Source: Krasilnikovozyma curviuscula
Taxonomy: Eukaryota; Basidiomycota; Tremellomycetes; Cystofilobasidiales; Mrakiaceae
Assembly: GCA_014825775.1 (NCBI GenBank)
Contig: MVAQ01000156.1
Span: 1 to 50,942 of the forward strand
Reading direction: 5' to 3'
DNA: 50,942 nucleotides
The position numbers and the translations under genes were made by a program. This document shows positions 23,221-32,768 of this stretch, one piece after another; position 1 is the first letter of the stretch; each line of letters starts with the position of its first letter. The notes below the pieces were generated by a model that ran no database searches, was not told where the DNA came from, and saw nothing but the letters and a program-made list of their open reading frames with translations.

Positions 23221-24923
23221 GGCCGCTTCAGTGGTCTGCGCTGATGTCATTGTTGGAACCGCCTTGAGCAACCATTCTTAAATCGAACGGAAACTGAACG
23301 CCTAACCTAATCCAATCACAATTGCAATCAAGCTCGCCCCAGCTTGGTCGGTCCACTTGCCTCGATAAAGCAGCTTTGCTCTAGAGTGACTGCTTCAAGA
23401 TTTCCTTGTGCTCATCTGAGAGACTGAAATCGCCTCCAGGTGGATCAGGGAAACCAAGGTTACGATCAGAAGGAGATGGCAACCTAACTTGGTTTTCCTT
23501 CATTCAGAATGTGAAATTATGGAATTTGAACTGACAGGAGTGATCGTTACAAGAGTGTGCGATCATTGGTAACCTCTTTACCCAACTGAAAATTGATCCA
23601 CACGTCGAGGAATGGAAGGAAGCGCAACGAGAGAGGTGGATTGATATTTCTGACAGGATCCTCGACTCGATCAGGGAAGACTTGAAGGCGATGTTCTGAG
23701 CGTTTGCTAGTTCGTGGATGGGGCTGTTTTCTCTAACCCAAGGCTCAGACCACTAATGTGCTGTATGTCACGTCACATCCCGTTGATGTCAACGTCAGCG
23801 CGTTGAAGTGAGGAAGTTAAGCTAGAGTCGTATCTCACCCGACTGTCCTCGTAACCAAACAGCACTGCACTAACATTCAAGTGCTAATAAGACAGGAAGA
23901 TGGATTCCGTTGGGCCAATGCCAAGCTGGCTTGTATTTTCCTTGAAGTGCATGGAGATCGATGAAAACGTAGCTCTTGAACCTGACGTGCAGCTCCAACT
24001 TAGGATCCAGAATGAAATGGATTTCAGAAGGTCAAAAAAATTATCAATAAAGGCCGGGGAGATCAGAAATGCGATCGAGATGCTTTAAACCAGGTGGATC
24101 GACGATTCTTGGGTCCATTTTATCTTCAAAGTGCCCAAAGTCAAAGGGTGAACGAGCACAGCTGAATCTCAATGAACTTTAAAAATGCGTGTTTGACTCA
24201 TAGAGGAAGTACTAGAAGAACTACATGCGCCGGGCACCAGAGAAACAGAGCGCTGCTAGTACTAAAAAGTGGCAGCAGAGTCAGATCGGACTACTGGATT
24301 TCTTGTGACACCCTTTGTCAATAAAGAGATTCTTCCCGGAAACTTTGCAACTTTTAGCTGGACTCTGTTAAGTAACCGTCGTTTCTCACTGGTCAGTTTT
24401 ACCTTCGAGATTCCCTAGGTGACCAGAAGACAATGTCTAGAAAACAATGACGAATAGAGCCTACACTCGTGTCCTGTATAGCCAGTGATGGATCTCACAT
24501 ATTACTAGAAAGAAATTGAATCAGTCACCTATGAAAAATATAGAGGAACTCTCAAAAGATTGCTTACTCCAACTTCCCAGACCGCAACCTGCGATGTGAA
24601 CCAGATTAGAACAACTCCACGAAGGGAAACCGTTTCAGAAACTACAATTTGAAAGATTTTCACATCTTGTGCGTTCAACGTAGGTACGTTCGTAGGTGAG
24701 AAATCAGCTTGCAGGGTAGTTGTGCGGCTATGTTTATTTGTTTGAATTCAATGAGATTCAGCAGCGAGAGCGCTTTCACAAACGCAAGTCGAAGTTCTTT
24801 GAGGAGAGAAAGATGAATAATCTCACTGCTAGAGGACGATGCTCGGAAGGAAGGATACAGTGGAATCAACAGTTGCTGGACATGATCAACCCGCTGCTGT
24901 GAGATTCGCTGCTCTCTGATAGG

Positions 24924-25031
24924 CCAATAGAACCTCGGGGCAAACACTGCATGCTCAGCAGGAACAGTTTAAGAGAATTTTTATTAATATAATGACGTGA
25001 TTATTCAGTGTTTGCCTTTAGGTTCTATTGG
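24924..25031. repeat. Imperfect inverted repeat, 26-bp arms
   Basis: Arms 24924..24949 and 25006..25031 are complementary over 26 bp with three adjacent mismatches, around a 56-bp AT-rich loop. Partial complementarity continues a few bases outward. It could be a remnant of a miniature inverted-repeat element or a transcribed hairpin. No target-site duplication was evident. Confidence 0.65.
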
Positions 25032-25699
25032 TGATCTGAGTGTGATGGGAAGCAATCCGCTTCTGAGAACCAAAATATGAGGACATGTCAACACCAAGCT
25101 TTCTCCTTATACTAATGTGAAAGGCATTAAATACATTCCTTGAAGTGCTCTGTCTTCTTGGTAAGTGACCAGTGCATCGAACTTGCCAAAATTAACAGCC
25201 TATGTAAACAAAGTATGGATTATTTGATTACTGCTAGATATGTGCATCATTCGAAGTTGATACAAGTCGAATTTAAGACAACTTGCACATAAGGAATACA
25301 GATGTGAATCGTTCAAGTTGAGAAAAGTAATTCATTAGTCGGATGGGTTTTCATAGAGCCATTGTGAAGTCCAGGTTCGATAAGTCAGGGATTTTTCAAG
25401 TTTACTACGAAGCATATAACAATAACTTTGATCTTGATCACGACTGACAAGTTCTACATTTCATGTTCAGTTTCAAAGTCACCCTCTCATTGAGTTTTTC
25501 AAAACTGTATAGTTTTGCGGCAAGGCGAAAAAATTCAGCGTTTTGCATCCGAGCGCTCCAGCGCAGGCGCACCATCGATTCGACTGGCCAGTGCTGAGCT
25601 TCCTTCTTCTTCAATCATACTTCAAGTGAGTGAGCCATCCGTCCTGGCTGCTATTTGTTTCTTCGTCGTTCATCTACTGACAATATCTCGTTTCACAGG

Positions 25700-26486
25700 A
25701 TGGGAAAGGTACAGAAATTCTCTTTGGGCTGGTCTAGTTCTCTGTAGGCAACAGGTTACTGACTAGCTAGTGATTGGAATCATAGGTTCACGGTTCTCTT
25801 GCCCGTGCTGGTAAAGTGCGTTCGCAATGTCCAAAGGTCGAGAAGCAGGAGAAGGCCAAGACCCCAAAGGGCAGAGCTAAGAAGAGATTGCTCTAGTACG
25901 TTGTTTCTGTTCGGAGCGCCCTCGTTGTGTTCGTTTGAACTGACCTGGTGCTCCTGCCTGCCTCTCAACTACAGCAACAGAAGATTCGTCAACGTCACCC
26001 TTCTCCCAGGAGGCAAGAGGAAGATGTACGTAGCGATTTTCTCAGATTTCTCCTCAAGCCTCCACCCTTCCTTGAACTACCCCTCCAACATTGTGAGGAC
26101 TCCCCTACCTCAATCAACTCAACGTTGGAAGCACTTCGAGAAACGACCTTCAGCGTATTGTTGGGTCTCGAGCATTTTAGAATCCCCGCAATCCCACCTG
26201 TGTTCTCTCTCAATATGATGACTTCAATCAAGCAAGCATAGTTCAATCCGAAACCATAAATTGAGGATACTATACCATCATTTTTCGCTTACCTCTGATC
26301 AACACAACAATACAACACCTTTCGGCTACTTCGATCTGTTTTTCTCTGTGGATAAACTTGACTGACTTTCGTTCTCTTTTTCGGTGCTATCAGGAACCAA
26401 CAGCCACCAGGTTAGTCTCACGACATTCATTGCAGTGATTGTCTTTACTAAACCTTTGCTCTCTTATCTCAGGCAAGTCCGGTTAA
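25700..26486 (+). CDS. RPS30: 40S ribosomal protein eS30
   Basis: Five coding exons (25700..25708, 25786..25895, 25975..26025, 26394..26410, 26473..26486) give a 66-aa basic protein: [20 protein letters not shown] near the N-terminus, [16 protein letters not shown], and the end NQQPPGKSG. This matches eS30 of the small ribosomal subunit at full length. As in other fungi there is no N-terminal ubiquitin-like fusion. The initiator Met sits one base after a splice acceptor: a 5' UTR intron (25626..25698) is well marked by GTGAGT and TTTCACAG. The third coding intron is 368 nt, by far the longest in the window. A truncated copy of this gene lies at 23100..23220. Confidence 0.95.
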
Positions 26487-27366
26487 ATATCAGAACACGA
26501 CTTCACCATCCGCACTACCAGCCTCTTGTCATCTCTCTCATCTCAAACACCCTTTTCAACACTACATCGGCTCTTTGGAGTACTTCTGGAGGATCATATT
26601 GCAGGGTTGTTGGGCGTGGGTACAGGTTGGAAAGTTTGGCGCAAGGCTGGAATGGAATGGTCAGGGTTGCGCTTTTGTTCATTTGGTGCTATGATTTCTC
26701 CTTTTCTCATGACTTCAACAAGTGCTGGCATGGCATGATTGCAAGATTTTCTATTGTACAGAGCGCCCCCCAAAGTGATACATTTGTGAAGCGAACGAGA
26801 CATGCGTACAGTTCAATGTCGTGGCTGAAGAGCTGAAATAGGCTGCAGGCAAGCATTGTTCTCACTCCCACAACAGTCTACAACCTTCAGCATCATTGCT
26901 GACAAACCACCCGCAACTCTTCCCTTTATCTAGTTGTAGACCCCATCTGTTACCTTTGCTCAGGACAGGTCCACAAATTTTGGTGAAACGAGTCAACACC
27001 CTTCAACTGTTAGGATTGACCAGGAGCCAGCTCAAAATATAGATCGTTACTCCATTCCACCCTTTTTATAGGTACGTTTACTCTCTCTGACTCTGTTGGA
27101 CGTCATGGGACTCTTGTAGGGCTGGGTGCTTACCTTCTGCTGGTCTGTCCTCAAGTCGCTCTCCAGCTAACCGGTTTATTCTGTCAAGACTGTCGCATAC
27201 GTCTCAATCAACAAAAGGAAACTTATCATTGAAGTTTAGGCTTTCAGTCTTTCGAAGGCTCTAGGGAGAAGAAACAGGTGGCTCACGGCTCATTGTCCTT
27301 CAACTCTTGACATTGTAGCCCGCCTGTCTCTTCACTTACAAACCTCTAAACTAGAATTTAGCAACA
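26487..27366. other. Intergenic region after RPS30
   Basis: This 880-bp stretch contains the RPS30 3' UTR and the promoter of the pseudouridine synthase gene. Frames of 70 to 150 codons exist but overlap RPS30 introns or lack protein-like composition. I see no tRNA. Confidence 0.5.
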
Positions 27367-29135
27367 ATGACGATAACATCGGCTGAAGCATCTTCTTCCT
27401 CAACCTCTTCAGCTCTACCTGCAACCGCAACCATCCCCTCGACCTCATCAGCCACGACAGCTTCTAAGGATCTATCAGTATGGTCCAAGGAAGATTTAAT
27501 CGCACATATCGAGACTCTTCAGGCATCAATAACGAAGTTGACCCTCCCACCAAAACCGTGGGAGAACAAACCTCCGAAAACAACAGCAACGGCGAGAAAA
27601 GACAAGATGTCCGCACCCATGCCGACAGTGTACCCGACCAGGAAACTCGCTTTATTGATAGCGTACCATGGTATCCCTTACGCGGGATTCGCAGCACAAG
27701 GCCCTCAGTGTCTGCAGCCGACAGTCGAGGGAGAGATTATGAAAGTCTTGAAACAGACGCGAATGGTGAAGGAAACAGATACGTGGGAGGACATCGAGTG
27801 GAGTCGTAGTGGTAGGACAGATAAAGGTGTAAGCGGTGCAGGACAGGTCGTCGGTGTAAGACTGAGGAGCAACGTCTGGCCAAAGAATTATGCAGAAGAT
27901 GAATTCACAGACGTCGACCCTGAGATGGAGGAAGAGGCCCAGAAGGTCAAGAAGAAACCAAAAAAGAACACTGATGAAGCTAAGGAGCTCAACTACCCGC
28001 ATATTCTCAACTCGCTGCTGCCTCCGTCCATCATGGTTCTCGCTTGGTCGCCACTCGCAGACTCCCCTCCGACGCTTACACCGCCCTTACCACAATCCAT
28101 CTCCTCATCACTTACAGCGAATGATGAAGGCGAAGCATCCTCCTCGTCGACCGCATGGGATGCCCGACACTCGTGTCTCCAACGACACTACAAATATTTC
28201 TTGCACCTCGACGAGGCCAACGACGGGCTTGACATCGCTAAAATGCGCGAAGGCTGCCAGCTGTTGCTCGGAGAACACGATTTCAGAAACTTCTGTAAAT
28301 TGGATGGAAGTAAGCAAGTGACGAACTACAGAAGAAGTATCTTGAGGTGTGAGATCAATCCTCTGGACGACGCTGCTGATGGGTTCTTTGGTCGAGGTAG
28401 GTGATGTTTCTTCATTCTTTAACCCCTCAATCTTTTCCCACCTTTTGTTTCCGTCCTGATGTATCTCCATGTCATTCCCGGCATCCAGACCCAACTTCGG
28501 CCTCCTCAACCTCGTTCGTTCTGGACCTCGTCGGCTCAGCCTTCCTGTACAACCAGGTGCGACACATCGTCGCTGTGCTCCTGCTCATCGGACAAGGCCA
28601 CGAAGATCCGTCCATCATACCGTGGCTACTCACACAGGCTACGAAGCCTGTCTACGACATCGCTAATGCAGTCCCGCTTGTGCTTTGGCAAGCGGCATAC
28701 TCGCCTGGGGTGCTCACATGGCAGTATGGCAACGAGGGTACGGCTGGCGTTAGTGATGGCGATAAAGAGTCGACCGAATTCTCGTTCCGGAAAATGCATA
28801 GACAAATGCTCGACGCTTCGTACGCCGCATATCTCCAGAGCGTCACATTTGCGCATTTTGCGACCGCGCTCGAGGACACGATCCCGCATATCCCTTGCCA
28901 ACTTCCAGTAGGGCAGAGAGTGCAGATGGGGAATAAGGAGCGCATGAAGGGTGCTAGGATGATAATGCTCGGCGGCGGCGAGACAAAGACAAAGAAGTAC
29001 GTGCCGCTGGTGGAGAGGGCGAGGTGCGATGGGTGGGAGGAAGTGAATCGGAAGTGGAACGAGGGCAGGGGCGAGAGGAGGAAGCTGAAGAAAGCGTTAG
29101 GTGCGGGTGTGAGTGGTGTAGAAGATGAGGAGTGA
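27367..29135 (+). CDS. DEG1: tRNA pseudouridine synthase DEG1/PUS3 (TruA family)
   Basis: Two exons (27367..28396, 28489..29135) give 558 aa. TruA-family enzymes isomerise uridine to pseudouridine; the DEG1/PUS3 branch modifies positions 38/39 of the tRNA anticodon arm. The catalytic Asp152 lies in SRSGRTDKGVSG. Other family signatures are LLIAYHGIPYAGFAAQ (start of the fold), HDFRNFCKLD and GSAFLYNQVRHIVAVLL in the C-terminal half. The first 85 residues are Ser/Thr-rich and contain a short predicted helix. Acidic and Lys-rich insertions around residues 180-205 and a Pro/Ser insertion near 235-255 lengthen it relative to bacterial TruA. The intron has a good GTAGGT donor and CATCCAG acceptor. 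Assignment to DEG1 and not PUS1 rests on the FCKLD motif. Confidence 0.93.
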
Positions 29136-29257
29136 CAGAAGGTCGTTGATTCGACTTTGTAGCTTACGTCTGTAGCTTGTAGCCGCGACTACTTCACTTC
29201 CAGATACTGCTACTCACAGTACCCATATCTCGAAAGCAGATATACTAGTGTACAGCC

Positions 29258-30425
29258 TTAAAACTTCTCGATCTCAACAAGCTTTCGTTCTTTATCAATC
29301 ACAACGCCCAGTCCTTTCCCAAGCCAGGGAACGCCCTCTGCCCGTATCCCTCCGCTGAACAACTCGTACGCCGGCATATATCGATCCACAAACGCATACA
29401 CCTCTTCATCTGTCATACCGCCGCCAGAGGTCGAAGCTCGCAGCTGATGTTCCGCTTGAAGCCGCCTGTGTGAAGCAAAGAATCCCAAGCCGAGGAACGT
29501 CAGACCAAGCGTAACCAGGAATTCAGAGCGGGTAGAAATTTTGGCGGCGTACCAGTTGTAGATTTGCGACAAATCTGGTGGGATAACCTGCACAAAGACC
29601 TCGAAAAACGGGTACCACGCCGTCGAGTACTTGTTTAGGGACGAGTTGATGTCGAGCAGCGCCTGGAGCGAGTGTGACTTGTATTTCAGCGGAACGGTTG
29701 AAGCCGGTGGGTTCATGTAGAGGGATTCAAGGAGAGAGGTAGGAAGCGGGGCGAACCCTTGAGACCAGCCTTCAAGGATAACGCTGCGGAGTGTGACAAC
29801 ATACGAAAGAATCTTCGTAAGTCCAACATCAAGAACACACCGAAGAAGATCAAAGAGGTATTTACATATCCACGGGACCAATTACACTCTGCCATTCCTC
29901 GACCGGCACACGATCCCCCCAACCTGCAAACAGCGCCTTGTTGAAGCTCGGGATCCTCACCGCTCCTCCCTCCTCGTTTTGGGGTGCATTTCTCCCACAA
30001 CGATTCCTGAGCCCTTCGAGGATATGAGTACCGAGGTTCACATCATGTGTGCCAGGTAAACCTCGACCCTGGAGCATCCCATTGGCTGGGTGGGTCGCAG
30101 CGACGGCTTTGAGGTCGTCATAAGGGAGGTACAGGTCGTCGGTGGAGAAGATGATGGTCTTGAGGGAGTGTGAGTTGAGGGTCGCTATCAGTCGTGTGGT
30201 TAGGTACGTCTTGCCTGTGCGATCAGTGACCAGGAGGTTAACATGGTCAGTTTGTCCGAGGTGGGAAGAGAAATCAAGGGAGGGTTTATTTCACTGACCA
30301 CAGCCCTGAGGGCCTTGGAAGGCGACCATTAGAGGCGGTAAATAGGATGAAGAGGGGTACTTCGACTGGTGGACTGATAGCTGGTCCAATATGTGCTGTG
30401 AGATGACTGAAATAGTCGTTGCCAT
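29258..30425 (-). CDS. TDA10: TDA10-like P-loop kinase (glycerate-kinase family)
   Basis: Three exons (30425..30299, 30214..29866, 29783..29258) give 333 aa. Walker A GPQGCGKT is at residues 38-45 and is split by intron 1. Further family signatures are TIIFSTDDLYLPYDDL, GLPGTHDVNLG, SFNKALFAGWGDR, VILEGWSQGF and, near the C-terminus, MTDEEVYAFVDRYMPAYELF. The family includes yeast Tda10 and plant D-glycerate 3-kinase; the fungal substrate is not firmly established. Compared with yeast Tda10 there is a hydrophobic insertion (about residues 240-260) that could be a membrane-contact or buried segment. It converges on DEG1 with 122 bp between stops. A role in glycerate phosphorylation is inference. 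Confidence 0.88.
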
Positions 30426-31200
30426 CGCTCTCGGTAAAGTAAAAAGATGTGGTGTGGAAGCAAAAGAAAAACGCGGGACGCAAGCCGTTCCCTGGATTTT
30501 TATTCTTCTAAAATATTGTAATTTAGAGATTTTGCCAGATTTTCCAGAGAAGGCCAGTGAATGAAAAAGCTGAGCTCCTTCTTCTTCTTCTGCTGGGGTT
30601 TGTTGCTCTGGAACCTCTAGGGGCCGGTTCGTGTACGGAAGAGATGGCTCTCGAAACTGCCGACTTGATTCTTCGCCAGAGCGCTCTGAGGCGAGCGAAG
30701 CTGGGTGATAACAGATCAGACGTGAGAGCTCTGGTCATCTCAGAGAGTCCTACTCACAAGATGTAGCTCGTCACTCCCATCGACCTGAACTAGAATCCTC
30801 GGCGGAAGCTACTGTCGAAGACGCTCGAATGAAAATGTCACCACCCTTCAGACACAGAGGATCAGAGCAAGTGAGCGGTCACTTGTCCTTAAGAGAGTGT
30901 TGGTTACTAGGCAGAAGAAAAAAGAAAGCTGAAAAATCTTGTAGAACACGCTCGGTTTATAGTTTGTTTACTATCCGAAACTAAGGCTGTATCATCCTAG
31001 GTCGAACCGCCACAGGCAAATATGCCCTCGAACAACGACGATACATCAGAAGCTGATCATTGAGACGCTCACCACCATTCCAGCAGAATTTCAGGCCTAG
31101 CTCCCCCCGATCCATATCATTCTGCTGATTAGAAGTGGACTGTAGCTCTGAAGGGACCTCACCTCTCCAGAGCTGTATCAGCTGCTCTACCTCATTACAA
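30426..31200. other. Divergent intergenic region
   Basis: This 775-bp stretch lies between the divergent TDA10-like and hydrolase genes. At 30523..30738 both strands are open: an ATG-started Arg/Ser-rich 71-codon frame on minus, and a frame ending at 30766 on plus. Neither resembles a known protein. Confidence 0.45.
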
Positions 31201-32657
31201 ATGCCTCACACTACTCATATTCCTATGGCGAATGGCTTCAAAGTCGCGGTCCACTACCGAATCATCACGCTGGACTCCAATGATGCGGAAGTTGTCGACC
31301 CTGCTCGTCCTACTGTCCTCTGGTTCCACACGGCATTGATGGCCCATTGGTACGTTCCACTATCTGGTAATGACAGTGTTCTTCCCTCATTTTTGACGCT
31401 GAAGAAGAACTGCTGGTGTTTGGGCTAGGTTTTGGGCCCCAAATATGAGCGCCACTCCCACACTCAGAGGTTACAACAAGTATGACGGGTCGATTCTCTT
31501 TTCATAGCCGTTGGTTTCGGCTTTCTGATTCTACCTCTGCGCAAAAGTGTCCTCTTCGACATGCTCGGCCACGGCCAGTCGACGCATCTTCTCCCAGAGG
31601 GTTGCCAGCTCGAGTTCGGCGCAGATATCGGCGAGCGGCTCTTTGATATGTTTATTGGTGCGCAGGGAGCAGCACATGTGGTCATATGTGGATCTACAGC
31701 ACCACCCGTTGTGAATTTCATCAAGGATAACCCTGAGAGGTGTCTCTCGTTGACGATTCAGGGGATGTACATTAAGGACGAAGGGGTGAGAGTATTGTTT
31801 CTTCTCCCTCGGTGGGCTGCATTCCTAACAAAATTTCCACTTCTGATAGAGTGACGAAGTAGATGAAGGTCTGGAACAGACGATGTGGGAGATATCGCAA
31901 GCCGGCGCCCCAGGTGGGATTCCCCGTGAGGCATATGTTGGTGCGCATCACTTCATCGCACACAAGTACGGGGAGGAGTACTATCTCCGGCCGTGGGTGA
32001 ACATGGTAGTTGTAAGGTCCAGAGATGACTGTGCGAGGATAGGAAGGGAAATTGGTGTACGTCGCATCATCTCCAGCAATCTGTTTGAATTGCTTTGATT
32101 GTTTCGTTTTTGAAGCCTGAAGCATTCTATAGAGCTCAAGCTCGGTTTTACCTCATTGACAACCATGAGCTTCCCTTGGAAAAGTTCCAGGTTCCGACAC
32201 TCATCATCAGAGGCGAACACGACAAGCAGACGTCTGCTCAGGCCCTCAATACCTATCTTAACTCAATGAACCAAAAACGCAATCCGGATTCTAGGATACG
32301 ACTGATAACAATACCTGGTGGACCTGAGGTGTGTCCCTTTCCCTTTTTTCTTTCCATAAATCTGGGCTGATATCTCAAGTTTGTGGTCGTTAGTTACCGT
32401 CAGTAGAATACGCGTCAGAGTTCAACGCCGCTCTGTTGACCAACCTCTCTCCTGCGGCCCCCTTCCCACCAAAGTACATTGAGCTCCCCAACCCCTGGGA
32501 GCAAGACTATACAGATACCCAAGTGGACGAGATGAGACTCCGACCAATACACCTCATGGATCGGTTGCTCCCAGATCGGCGACAAGCCCTGGACTTGGTA
32601 GATGAGTTTGCAAAGGTTGAGGTGGAGAAAACTTATGAGGAAGACTCGGAGACGTAG
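31201..32657 (+). CDS. Alpha/beta-hydrolase-fold protein with degenerate catalytic motifs
   Basis: Six exons (31201..31349, 31429..31479, 31548..31785, 31850..32056, 32116..32328, 32394..32657) give 373 aa. The fold is recognised by TVLWFHTALMAHW (strand 3 and oxyanion region), VLFDMLGHGQS, HVVICGSTAPPVV around the nucleophile position (Ser116) and VPTLIIRGEHDKQTS on the late strand. The nucleophile elbow reads CGSTA where GxSxG is usual. The region expected to supply the catalytic His reads IPGGPELPSVEYASEFN, with no His at the usual GxGH position. It may therefore be a catalytically dead or altered member. The C-terminal 70 residues are hydrophilic. The donor at 32057 was chosen over an alternative two bases upstream because it keeps a natural Gly-Pro join. 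Confidence 0.82.
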
Positions 32658-32768
32658 CAGAGAGAACTTGCTCATTTTATGGATTCCATTTTGGACTACG
32701 GTTTTCCTTACCCCATTTGTTATGCTGGGATTGTATGAAGTAGGTGACTATGTAGCTCCAATAATGTT

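Larger units (their letters stand above)
22698..25625. other. Gene-poor 2.9-kb stretch
   Basis: No complete gene is recognisable here. The interval holds a broken partial copy of RPS30 (23100..23220), a stem-forming inverted repeat (24924..25031), a 51-codon open block at 23544..23699 with coding-like composition, and a 62-codon ATG-started frame at 23900..24088. The rest is AT-rich unique sequence. The left end should contain the TypA promoter and the right end the RPS30 promoter. Confidence 0.5.

Noticed and set aside
25365..25395. GGTTCGAT resembling a tRNA B box
   Set aside because: No matching A box or cloverleaf could be built around it.
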